The notes beneath the pieces are model-generated. The model searched no databases. It saw nothing but the letters and a program-made list of their open reading frames with translations, and was not told where the DNA came from. This document shows positions 56,627-64,000 of a stretch of DNA of 64,000 nt, one piece after another. Position 1 is the first letter of the stretch; each line of letters opens with the position of its first letter. This DNA is from Serratia marcescens. Lineage in GTDB: Bacteria; Pseudomonadota; Gammaproteobacteria; Enterobacterales; Enterobacteriaceae. Location: positions 2,108,001 through 2,172,000 of the forward strand of contig NZ_VFMJ01000001.1 in the NCBI RefSeq assembly GCF_006715005.1, written 5' to 3'. The position numbers and the translations under genes were made by a program.

Positions 56627-58669
56627 ATGCCTCTGACATTTTCCACCCGGCTGCGTTTTTCCGCTTTGAGTCTGGCGATTGCCTGTGCTCTGCCTACGGT
56701 GGCCTTGGCACAAAACACCAGCACAACATCCTCTTCCAACGCGGCAGCGGCCAAAAAAGCCAAAGCCGCCGACGAGACCATGACCGTGGTCGCCACCGGC
56801 AACCAACGCAGCAGCTTTGAAGCGCCGATGATGGTCACGGTGATCGAAGGCAACTCGCCGGAAAGCCAGACCGCCACCTCGGCCGCCGATATGCTGCGCC
56901 GCGTGCCGGGCATCACCGTCAACGGCACCGGGCGCAGCAACGGTCAGGACGTGACGATGCGCGGCTACGGCAAAAACGGCGTGCTGACGCTGGTCGACGG
57001 CATCCGCCAGGGGACCGATACCGGCCACATCGGCGGCACCTTCCTCGATCCGGCGCTGGTCAAGCGCATTGAAATTGTGCGCGGCCCCTCTGCGTTGCTG
57101 TACGGCAGTGGCGCACTGGGCGGCGTCATCGCCTACGAGACCGTCGATGCCGCCGATCTGCTGCTGCCGGGCCACGATACCGGGTTCCGCGTCTACGGCA
57201 CTGCTGGCACCGGCGATCACAGCCTGGGCATGGGCGCCAGCGCCTACGGCAAGACCGATAACCTCGACGGCCTGCTGTCGTTCGGTACTCGCGACGTCGG
57301 CAATCTGCGTCAGGGCAACGGCTTCGATGCGCCAAACGACGAAACCATCAGCAACGTGCTGGCCAAAGGCACCTGGAAAATCGACGACAATCAGTCATTG
57401 AGCGGCGATCTGCGCTACTACAACAACAGCGCCCAGGAACCGAAAAACCCGCAGACGCCGGACAGCTCGAGCGGCAACCCGATGACCAACCGCTCCACCA
57501 TCCAGCGCGATGCCGCTCTGAGCTATAAGCTCAAGCCGGTCGGCCAGGATTGGCTGGACGCCACCGCCAAGCTGTACACCTCGGAAGTCAAAATCAATGC
57601 GCACAACGCCGGTGCGACCGACGAATTCCGCAAGCAGACCACCAACGGCGGCAAGCTGGAAAACCGTACGCGTCTGTTCGCCGACAGTTTTGCGTCACAC
57701 CTGCTGACCTACGGCTCCGAAGTCTATGAACAGAAACAGCAGCCGAGCGGCGCCACCACCAGCTTCCCGCAGGCCAAGATCAACTTCGCCTCCGGCTGGC
57801 TGCAGGATGAAATTACGCTGCGCGACATTCCGATCACCGTGCTGGCCGGCACGCGCTACGACGATTACAAAGGCAGCAGCCAGGGCCACGAAGACGTCAA
57901 GGCCGACAAATGGTCGTCCCGCGGGGCCCTGAGCTACTCGCCGACCGACTGGCTGATGCTGTTCGGCTCCTATTCCCAAGCCTTCCGTGCCCCGACCATG
58001 GGCGAGATGTACAACGATTCGCGCCACTTCCCCGGCAACTATTGGGTGCCTAACCCGAATCTGCGGCCGGAAACCACCAGCACCACCGAAGCCGGTTTCG
58101 GCCTGCGCTTCGACGATCTGCTGCTGGCGGATGACAGCCTGCAATTCAAGGCCAGTTATTTCGATACCGACGCCAAAGACTACATCTTCATGTATGTCAC
58201 CCGCACGCAGACCGCCTCAGCGAATATCTCTCGCGCCAAGATTTGGGGTTGGGACACCTCGCTGAACTACCAGACCAAGTGGTTTAACTGGGATCTGGCT
58301 TACAACCGCACACGCGGCAAGGACAAGTCTCGCAATGGCGAATTGAACGCGAAAAGCGGCGATTGGCTGGCCGACATCAGCCCGGATACCGTTACCAGTT
58401 CGCTGGACGTGCCGCTGGGAGAAACCGGTTTGTCCGCCGGCTGGGTCGCCACCTTCGCCGAGCGCGCCACCCGTGTCCAAACGGGGACGCCGGAGCAAGG
58501 CGGCTACGGCGTCAACGACTTCTATCTGAGCTACAAGGGCCGCGATCGGCTGCAAGGCATGACCACCACCGTAGTGCTGGGCAACGCCTTCGACAAAGAA
58601 TATTACTCGCCGCAGGGCGTCCCGCAGGATGGCCGCAACGCCAAACTGCTGGTCAGCTACCAGTGGTAA
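56627..58669 (+). CDS. hemR: TonB-dependent heme receptor HemR
   Basis: A 680-aa outer membrane receptor. Signal peptide ends at 'VALA' about residue 28; a TonB box 'ETMTVVAT' follows near 48; the plug domain covers 60-175 ('RRVPGITVNGTGRSNGQDVT'), the 22-strand barrel the rest, ending in QW with a terminal aromatic. Heme receptor hallmarks are present: the plug His in 'DTGHIGGTF', and the FRAP ('AFRAPTMGEMYND') and NPNL ('VPNPNLRPETTS') boxes with the barrel His between them ('SRHFPGNYW'). The ATG at 56627 has GGAG 10 nt upstream; the frame extends 11 codons further without support. Second gene of the operon. Confidence 0.96.
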   Translation: MPLTFSTRLRFSALSLAIACALPTVALAQNTSTTSSSNAAAAKKAKAADETMTVVATGNQRSSFEAPMMVTVIEGNSPESQTATSAADMLRRVPGITVNGTGRSNGQDVTMRGYGKNGVLTLVDGIRQGTDTGHIGGTFLDPALVKRIEIVRGPSALLYGSGALGGVIAYETVDAADLLLPGHDTGFRVYGTAGTGDHSLGMGASAYGKTDNLDGLLSFGTRDVGNLRQGNGFDAPNDETISNVLAKGTWKIDDNQSLSGDLRYYNNSAQEPKNPQTPDSSSGNPMTNRSTIQRDAALSYKLKPVGQDWLDATAKLYTSEVKINAHNAGATDEFRKQTTNGGKLENRTRLFADSFASHLLTYGSEVYEQKQQPSGATTSFPQAKINFASGWLQDEITLRDIPITVLAGTRYDDYKGSSQGHEDVKADKWSSRGALSYSPTDWLMLFGSYSQAFRAPTMGEMYNDSRHFPGNYWVPNPNLRPETTSTTEAGFGLRFDDLLLADDSLQFKASYFDTDAKDYIFMYVTRTQTASANISRAKIWGWDTSLNYQTKWFNWDLAYNRTRGKDKSRNGELNAKSGDWLADISPDTVTSSLDVPLGETGLSAGWVATFAERATRVQTGTPEQGGYGVNDFYLSYKGRDRLQGMTTTVVLGNAFDKEYYSPQGVPQDGRNAKLLVSYQW

Positions 58670-58735
58670 TCATTTGACTATCTGGCGGACAACCCGGTTG
58701 TCCGCCGTTCGCATTACAGCGCAGGAGAATCCCGC

Positions 58736-59773
58736 ATGAGCAACACCCTATACGAACGCTACCAACAGGCTAAAATCGATCACCCCGGCAAATACGCCCG
58801 CGATCTGGCGGCGATCCTTGGCGTCAGCGAAGCGGAGCTGACGCACGCCCGCGTCGGCCACGACACTCGCCGCCTGCAGGCCGATGCGCGCACCCTGCTG
58901 ACCGAGCTTGAGCAGGTCGGCGTCACCAAGTCCATCACCCGCAACAGCTATGCGGTGCATGAGCAGATGGGCCGCTACCGCAACCAGCACCTCAACGGCC
59001 ACGCCGGGCTGATCCTCAACCCGCGCGAGCTGGATCTGCGCCTGTTCCTCAACCACTGGACCAGCGTTTTCGCCATGAGCGAAACCAACAAGCGCGGCGT
59101 GCGCCACAGCATCCAGTTCTTCGACCAACAGGGCGATGCGCTGCACAAGGTCTACACCACCGAAGAGACCGATCTGCCGGCCTGGATGGCGCTGGTGGAG
59201 CGCCACCTGAGCGAAGAAAACCCAGCGCTGGCGCTGCAACCCGCCGAGGTGAGCACCGCGGATGAAACGACGCAGGATCATGCCAAAATCGACGGTGAAT
59301 GGCGCGCGATGACCGACGTTCACCAGTTCTTCCAGCTGCTGAGCCGCAACAAACTGACGCGCCAGCAGGCGTTCCGCGCCGTCGGCGACGATCTGGCCTA
59401 TCAGGTGGACAACAGCGCGCTGTCGCAGCTGCTGGAAGCGGCGCAGCAGCAGCAAAACGAGATCATGATCTTCGTCGGCAACCGCGGCTGCGTGCAGATC
59501 TTCACTGGCCAGATCGAACGTTTGATGCCGCAGGAAGGCTGGATCAACGTGTTTAACCGCCGCTTCACGCTGCACCTGATCGAAGACGCCATCGCCGAAA
59601 GCTGGATCACCCGCAAACCGACCAAGGACGGCATCGTCACCAGCCTGGAGCTGTTCGCCGCCGATGGCACGCAGATTGCGCAGCTGTATGGCCAGCGTAC
59701 CGAAGGGCAGCCGGAACAAACCCAGTGGCGCGAGCAGGTTGCCGCGCTCGCCGCCAAGGACATCGCCGCATGA
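58736..59773 (+). CDS. hemS: Heme-degrading/handling protein HemS
   Basis: A 345-aa cytoplasmic protein of the HemS/HmuS/ChuS family, two similar halves (about 1-170 and 185-345). His196 in '[12 protein letters not shown]' is the axial heme ligand known from Yersinia HemS, and Arg102 in '[11 protein letters not shown]' fits the second heme contact. It receives heme from the HemUV transporter and degrades it oxidatively or stores it. Its stop codon overlaps the hemT start by 4 bp (ATGA). Confidence 0.95.
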   Translation: MSNTLYERYQQAKIDHPGKYARDLAAILGVSEAELTHARVGHDTRRLQADARTLLTELEQVGVTKSITRNSYAVHEQMGRYRNQHLNGHAGLILNPRELDLRLFLNHWTSVFAMSETNKRGVRHSIQFFDQQGDALHKVYTTEETDLPAWMALVERHLSEENPALALQPAEVSTADETTQDHAKIDGEWRAMTDVHQFFQLLSRNKLTRQQAFRAVGDDLAYQVDNSALSQLLEAAQQQQNEIMIFVGNRGCVQIFTGQIERLMPQEGWINVFNRRFTLHLIEDAIAESWITRKPTKDGIVTSLELFAADGTQIAQLYGQRTEGQPEQTQWREQVAALAAKDIAA

Positions 59774-60606
59774 AATCTTCCTTGATCCGCCGCCTGACGC
59801 TGATGATGACGCTGGCGCTGGCGCTGCCGCTCACCGCGGCGGCGGCGCAGCGCATCGTCTCGATCGGCGGCGACGTGACGGAAATCGCCTTCGCGCTCGG
59901 CGCCGGCGACGACGTGATCGCCCGTGACAGCACCAGTCTGCATCCGGAGGCGGTGAAAAAGCTGCCGGACGTCGGCTACATGCGCCAACTGAACGCCGAA
60001 GGCATTTTGGCGCTCAAACCGACGCTGGTGCTGACGACCGAGCTGGCGCAGCCGGCGCTGGTGCTCAAACAGCTGGCGGACAGCGGCGTCAAAGTGGTCA
60101 GCGTGCCGGGTGACACCACCCTGCAGGCGGTGCCGCAGAAAATCGCCGTGATCGCCGCCGCGCTGCAGCGTGATGAGCAAGGCAAACAGCTGAGCGAACG
60201 CTATCAACAACAGCTGGCGGCGGTCGACACCTCTCCGCTGCCGGTCAAAGTGCTGTTTGTGATGAGCCACGGCGGCATTACGCCGATGGCCGCCGGGCAA
60301 CACACGGCCGCCGACGCGGTGATCGCCGCCGCCGGATTGAAAAACGCCATGCAGGGTTTTGACCGCTATCGTCCTCTGTCGCAGGAAGGCGTCATCGCCA
60401 GCGCGCCGGACCTGTTGCTGGTCACCACCGACGGCGTGCGCACCCTCGGCGGCGAACAGCAGCTGTGGACGCTGCCGGGCCTGGCGTTGACGCCGGCAGG
60501 CAAGCAGCGCCGCGTACTGATCGTCGATGACATGGCGCTGCTGGGCTTCGGTCTGGAAACGCCGGCGGCGCTGGCCAAACTGCGCCACGCGGCGGAGCAA
60601 AAGTAA
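59770..60606 (+). CDS. hemT: Periplasmic heme-binding protein HemT
   Basis: A 278-aa substrate-binding protein of the class III (BtuF-like) type. Signal peptide ends at 'TAAAA' near residue 26; '[20 protein letters not shown]' starts the N-lobe. Tyr70 ('[11 protein letters not shown]') and His167 ('[11 protein letters not shown]') occupy the positions of the two heme ligands described for Yersinia HmuT. It carries heme from HemR to HemUV. It overlaps hemU by one base. Confidence 0.95.
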   Translation: MKSSLIRRLTLMMTLALALPLTAAAAQRIVSIGGDVTEIAFALGAGDDVIARDSTSLHPEAVKKLPDVGYMRQLNAEGILALKPTLVLTTELAQPALVLKQLADSGVKVVSVPGDTTLQAVPQKIAVIAAALQRDEQGKQLSERYQQQLAAVDTSPLPVKVLFVMSHGGITPMAAGQHTAADAVIAAAGLKNAMQGFDRYRPLSQEGVIASAPDLLLVTTDGVRTLGGEQQLWTLPGLALTPAGKQRRVLIVDDMALLGFGLETPAALAKLRHAAEQK

Positions 60607-61610
60607 TGCGCTGTCGCACCTCGCCTCAGTTGGCCATCATCGGCCTGCTGGTGCTGCTGACGTTGCTGGCCCTGGTCGCCGCCAACCTGGGCGCGCTGAC
60701 GCTGTCGTTTCGCACCCTGTGGCGCGAACCCTTCAGCGACGCCGCCTGGCACATCTGGCTGAACATTCGTCTGCCGCGCGTGCTGCTGGCGGTAGTGATC
60801 GGCTGCGCATTGGCGGTGTCCGGCGCGGTGATGCAGGGGCTGTTCCGCAACCCGCTGGCGGATCCGAGCCTGCTGGGCATCAGCAGCGGCGGCGCGCTGT
60901 TTGTCGCCCTGTTCATCGTGATGCCGCTGGCGTTGCCGGTGACGATCGCGCTGTACGGCCATATGCTGGCGGCGTTCCTCGGCAGCCTGCTGGTGTCGCT
61001 ATTGATCTACGGCATCAGCCGCAGCGGGCACGGCAATCTGTCGCGGCTGTTGCTGGCGGGCATCGCCATCAACGCCCTGTGCATGGCGGCCATCGGCGTG
61101 CTCTCCTACGTCAGCAGCGATCAACAGCTGCGCCAGTTCTCGCTGTGGATGATGGGCAGCCTCAGCCAGTCACAGTGGCCGACGCTGGCCGTTTCCGCCT
61201 CGCTGATCCTGCCCGCCGCGCTGCTGACGTTGCTGCAGGCGCGCCGGCTGAACCTGTTGCAGCTGGGGGACGAAGAGGCCCACTACCTCGGGGTGAACGT
61301 CCAGCGCGCCAAGCTGCAGCTGCTGCTGCTGAGCGCCCTGCTGATTGGCGCGGCGGTAGCGATGAGCGGCGTGATCGGCTTCGTCGGTTTGGTGGTGCCG
61401 CATCTGGTGCGCATGCGCCTCGGCGGCGATCACCGCTGGCTGCTGCCCTGCTCCGCGCTGGGCGGCGCCTGCCTGCTGCTGGTCAGCGACACGCTGGCGC
61501 GCACGCTGGTGGCGCCGGCCGAAATGCCGGTGGGGTTGATGACCAGCCTGATCGGCGGTCCTTACTTCTTGTGGCTGGTGATGCGCCAGCGGGAGCGAAC
61601 CGGTGGATAA
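60606..61610 (+). CDS. hemU: Heme ABC transporter permease HemU
   Basis: A 334-aa inner membrane permease of the FecCD/BtuC family with about ten helices. '[20 protein letters not shown]', '[20 protein letters not shown]' and '[20 protein letters not shown]' are the family signatures; the last includes the loop that contacts the ATPase. It functions as a homodimer with HemV. It ends within hemV (8-bp overlap). Confidence 0.95.
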   Translation: MRCRTSPQLAIIGLLVLLTLLALVAANLGALTLSFRTLWREPFSDAAWHIWLNIRLPRVLLAVVIGCALAVSGAVMQGLFRNPLADPSLLGISSGGALFVALFIVMPLALPVTIALYGHMLAAFLGSLLVSLLIYGISRSGHGNLSRLLLAGIAINALCMAAIGVLSYVSSDQQLRQFSLWMMGSLSQSQWPTLAVSASLILPAALLTLLQARRLNLLQLGDEEAHYLGVNVQRAKLQLLLLSALLIGAAVAMSGVIGFVGLVVPHLVRMRLGGDHRWLLPCSALGGACLLLVSDTLARTLVAPAEMPVGLMTSLIGGPYFLWLVMRQRERTGG

Positions 61611-62388
61611 CGCCGCCTGCCTGACGGCCCGAGAGCTGCGTTACAGCCTCGGTGCGCGCCGCCTGATCAACGACGTTTCGCTCAGCCTCGCCGGCGGTGA
61701 AATGGTGGCGATTATTGGCCCTAACGGCGCCGGCAAATCGACGCTGCTACGCTTGCTAACCGGCTATTTGACGCCGGACTGCGGCGAATGTCGCCTGCTT
61801 GACCGCCCGCTGGAACACTGGGCGCCGCAGCAGTTGGCCAAAGTCCGAGCCGTGATGCGCCAGTACAGCGATCTGGCGTTTCCCTTCAGCGTGGAGGAAG
61901 TGGTCAGCATGGGGCGATCGCCGCACGGCAAACGCGACGAGCATCAGGCGATCCAACAGGTGATGGCGCAGACCGACTGCCTGGCGCTGGCGCAGCGCGA
62001 CTATCGCCAACTGTCCGGCGGCGAACAACAGCGGGTGCAGCTGGCGCGGGTGTTGGCGCAGCTGTGGCAACCGCAACCGTCTCCCGCCTGGCTGTTTCTC
62101 GACGAGCCGACCTCGGCGCTGGATCTGTACCACCAGCAGCACACCCTGCGCCTGCTGCGCTCGCTGACGCGCCAACAGCCGCTGGGCGTCTGCTGCGTGC
62201 TGCACGATCTCAATCTGGCGGCGCTGTACGCCGATAGGATCCTGCTGTTGCATCAGGGGCGCCTGGTGGCGAGCGGTACGCCGCAGGAAGTGTTGCAGAC
62301 GGAGATCCTCACCCGCTGGTATCAGGCCGATCTCGGCGTGGTGCATCATCCCGAAGTGTCGCTGCCGCAGGTCTACCTGCGTCAATAA
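61603..62388 (+). CDS. hemV: Heme ABC transporter ATP-binding protein HemV
   Basis: A 261-aa ABC ATPase. Walker A 'GPNGAGKST' near residue 39, Q-loop '[18 protein letters not shown]', signature '[16 protein letters not shown]', Walker B '[12 protein letters not shown]' and the switch His in '[10 protein letters not shown]' are complete. Start is GTG at 61603 inside the end of hemU, with GGAG just upstream. Last gene of the hemPRSTUV operon; a terminator follows. Confidence 0.95.
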   Translation: MDNAACLTARELRYSLGARRLINDVSLSLAGGEMVAIIGPNGAGKSTLLRLLTGYLTPDCGECRLLDRPLEHWAPQQLAKVRAVMRQYSDLAFPFSVEEVVSMGRSPHGKRDEHQAIQQVMAQTDCLALAQRDYRQLSGGEQQRVQLARVLAQLWQPQPSPAWLFLDEPTSALDLYHQQHTLRLLRSLTRQQPLGVCCVLHDLNLAALYADRILLLHQGRLVASGTPQEVLQTEILTRWYQADLGVVHHPEVSLPQVYLRQ

Positions 62389-62392
62389 CGTC

Positions 62393-62418
62393 AAGGGCGC
62401 CATAAAGCGCCCTTTTTC
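62393..62418. terminator. Terminator between hemV and selO
   Basis: AAGGGCGC/GCGCCCTT stem with T5 on the plus-strand side, ending the heme operon and near the end of converging selO. Confidence 0.82.
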
Positions 62419-62421
62419 ATC

Positions 62422-63864
62422 TCAGCTGGAGCAGGAAATCTCCAGATGTTTACCCCAGTCCGGCGGCAACGCGGCGAGATCGTCATACTCCGGCGCATCG
62501 TCGAACGGCCGCAGCAGGGCCTGATGCAACCGTTGCAAACGGCCCACGTCGTCTTTCTCCGCGTCCTCAATCGCCTGCTGCGCCAGATAGTTGCGCAGGA
62601 TCAGCCGCGGGTTCACCGCCTTCATCGCCCGCTGCCGCTCCGCATCGCTGATCTGCTCCTGTTGCAAACGCTGACGATACTGCTGATACCAGGTGTCGAA
62701 CGCCGCGCGGTCGATAAACTCGTCGCGCAGTGGCGACTGCGCCTGTTGCTGTTCAGTGTCGCTCAACAGGCGGAACGTGCGGGTATAGTCCCGCCCTTCC
62801 TGCGCCATCAGGCTCAACAGTCCGGTGAGCACGTCGTTGTCCTGCGCCGTCGGCGTGAAGAAGCCGAGTTTGGCGCGCATCTGTTCGCCGTAGGCGCGCA
62901 TCAGCGCCGGTTCATACGCCGCCAGCGCCTGCTGTAGGTGTTCGGTGGTCATCAACCCAGACAGGGTTTGTGCCAGGCGATGCAGGTTCCACAGCGCCAC
63001 CGCCGGCTGATTGTCGAAGGCGTAACGCCCCTGGTGATCGGAGTGGTTGCAGATATAACCGGGCTGGTAGTCGTCCAGGAAGCCATAAGGGCCGTAGTCG
63101 ATGGTGATGCCGAGAATCGACATGTTGTCGGTGTTCATCACGCCGTGAGCGAAACCGACGGTTTGCCAATGGGCGATCAGGCGCGCCGTGCGTTCGACCA
63201 CGTCGGTAAACCACAGCAGGTAACGCTCAGCCTGATCCTGCAGCTCCGGCCAGTGACGGGCAATGACGAAATCCGCCAGCTGCCGCACCTGCTCCGGCTG
63301 TTTACGGTAGTAAAAGTGTTCGAAGTGGCCGAAGCGCACGTGGCTTTCCGCTACCCGCATCAGCATGGCGCCGCGTTCCGGCCGCTCGCGGAACACCGGC
63401 TCCCCGCTGGTAACGATGGTCAACGCCCGGGTGGTCGGGATCCCCAAATGATGCAGCGCCTCGGAGGCCAGAAACTCGCGGACAACCGAACGCAGCACCG
63501 CGCGGCCGTCTCCCATACGTGAATATGGCGTCAGCCCGGCGCCCTTCAGATGCCAGTCGCGGTGGCTGCCGTCCGCCAGGAGCTGTTCGCCCAGTAAAAT
63601 GCCGCGGCCATCCCCCAGTTGCCCGGCCCACACGCCAAACTGATGGCCACTGTACACCTGCGCCAGCGGCTGCATGCCGGGCAACAGCGATTCTCCCGCC
63701 CAAATGGGAGTTTTATCCTGGGTAAACCAGTTTTCATCCAGCCCCAGCTCGCGCGCCAGCGGCTCGCTGTGGTACAGCAGGCGTGCATCCTTGAGCGGTG
63801 TCGGGTTCAGGGCGGTGTAGAAACCGGGTAACTGTTGGTAGTAAGCGTTATCGAACTGCGGCAT
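62422..63864 (-). CDS. selO: Protein adenylyltransferase SelO
   Basis: A 480-aa pseudokinase-fold enzyme (YdiU) that transfers AMP from ATP to Ser, Thr or Tyr of target proteins and links to redox stress. The nucleotide-binding '[16 protein letters not shown]', '[20 protein letters not shown]' and the metal-binding '[20 protein letters not shown]' are all conserved. The C-terminal 'EISCSS' carries Cys at the place where eukaryotic SelO has selenocysteine. Length is within two residues of E. coli YdiU. It converges on hemV. Confidence 0.96.
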   Translation of the reverse strand: MPQFDNAYYQQLPGFYTALNPTPLKDARLLYHSEPLARELGLDENWFTQDKTPIWAGESLLPGMQPLAQVYSGHQFGVWAGQLGDGRGILLGEQLLADGSHRDWHLKGAGLTPYSRMGDGRAVLRSVVREFLASEALHHLGIPTTRALTIVTSGEPVFRERPERGAMLMRVAESHVRFGHFEHFYYRKQPEQVRQLADFVIARHWPELQDQAERYLLWFTDVVERTARLIAHWQTVGFAHGVMNTDNMSILGITIDYGPYGFLDDYQPGYICNHSDHQGRYAFDNQPAVALWNLHRLAQTLSGLMTTEHLQQALAAYEPALMRAYGEQMRAKLGFFTPTAQDNDVLTGLLSLMAQEGRDYTRTFRLLSDTEQQQAQSPLRDEFIDRAAFDTWYQQYRQRLQQEQISDAERQRAMKAVNPRLILRNYLAQQAIEDAEKDDVGRLQRLHQALLRPFDDAPEYDDLAALPPDWGKHLEISCSS

Positions 63865-63932
63865 AGGCCCTCCGTTTCAGCGTAGTGTAGAGCCTGAGCG
63901 GGCGGATTAACACCGAAGGAATGCAGGGAGAA

Positions 63933-63961
63933 CGCATCCGCCTGTCGCCAGGACGGATGCG
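63933..63961. repeat. Inverted repeat near window end
   Basis: CGCATCCG (63933-63940) and CGGATGCG (63954-63961) form a hairpin extended by CCTG/CAGG inside. No T run follows on either strand, so its role is unclear. Confidence 0.4.
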
Positions 63962-64000
63962 GGGAGTTTGGCGTTTCCACCTGGCGGAGGAAACGCGGTT

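Overview
The window is about 60% GC enterobacterial chromosome. Its gene order follows the gstA-pdxY-tyrS ... suf ... ppsA-aroH-selO stretch of Escherichia coli. A secreted family I.3 lipase (LipA) and a complete hemP-hemR-hemS-hemT-hemU-hemV heme locus point to Serratia, most likely S. marcescens or a close relative. This assignment rests on recognising the protein sequences, not on a database search.

Layout. 1-2.9 kb: accessory genes (SnoaL-like protein cut by the window edge, HD phosphohydrolase, DUF3811 protein, a dapA-type aldolase with a structured leader). 3-9.5 kb: gstA, then pdxY-tyrS-pdxH-mliC-anmK on the minus strand, slyB and slyA. 9.7-12.9 kb: the ydhIJK-type efflux operon divergent from slyA. 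12.9-20.3 kb: sodC, lipA, ydhF, ydhL, a LysR regulator with a divergent NAD(P)-binding protein, and eptA; lipA and the LysR/reductase/eptA block sit between genes that are neighbours in E. coli. 20.4-26.3 kb: nemR-nemA, gloA, rnt, grxD, mepH, sodB and the 29-aa ynhF. 26.6-34.1 kb: purR, punR/punC, cfa, an I78 inhibitor lipoprotein, ribE, mdtK. 34.3-34.5 kb: three identical tRNA-Val(GAC) genes. 34.7-38.5 kb: a cupin gene, pykF, lpp, ldtE. 38.8-44.4 kb: sufABCDSE. 44.4-45.3 kb: a region with two Fur-box-like palindromes and an unrecognised 134-aa gene. 45.4-50.5 kb: ydiJ-menI, ydiK and the small RNA gene rprA. 50.6-55.6 kb: ppsA, ppsR, aroH. 55.7-62.4 kb: a glutathione peroxidase and the heme locus. 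62.4-63.9 kb: selO.

How the genes work together. Iron is the main theme: suf (Fe-S assembly under iron or oxidative stress), grxD, sodB, the heme uptake operon and the unknown gene at 44904 are all iron-linked, and three Fur-type palindromes are visible. Envelope stress is the second: slyB has a PhoP-type box, eptA a PmrA-type box, rprA an RcsB-type box, and slyA a palindrome matching its own recognition sequence; mliC, lpp, ldtE, mepH, anmK and cfa are envelope genes. Carbon flow is the third: pykF and ppsA catalyse opposing steps at PEP and each carries a candidate Cra site, placed for repression at pykF and activation at ppsA, with ppsR next door.

Most of the window is conserved core genome and I see no prophage, transposon or CRISPR array. 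The least explained items are an orphan minus-strand terminator between nemA and gloA (possible small RNA), the Fur-box gene at 44904-45308 with adjacent hairpins, a 19-bp palindrome in front of ydiJ, a 15-bp palindrome between ppsA and ppsR, and a leader ORF overlapping a hairpin in front of the dapA-type gene.
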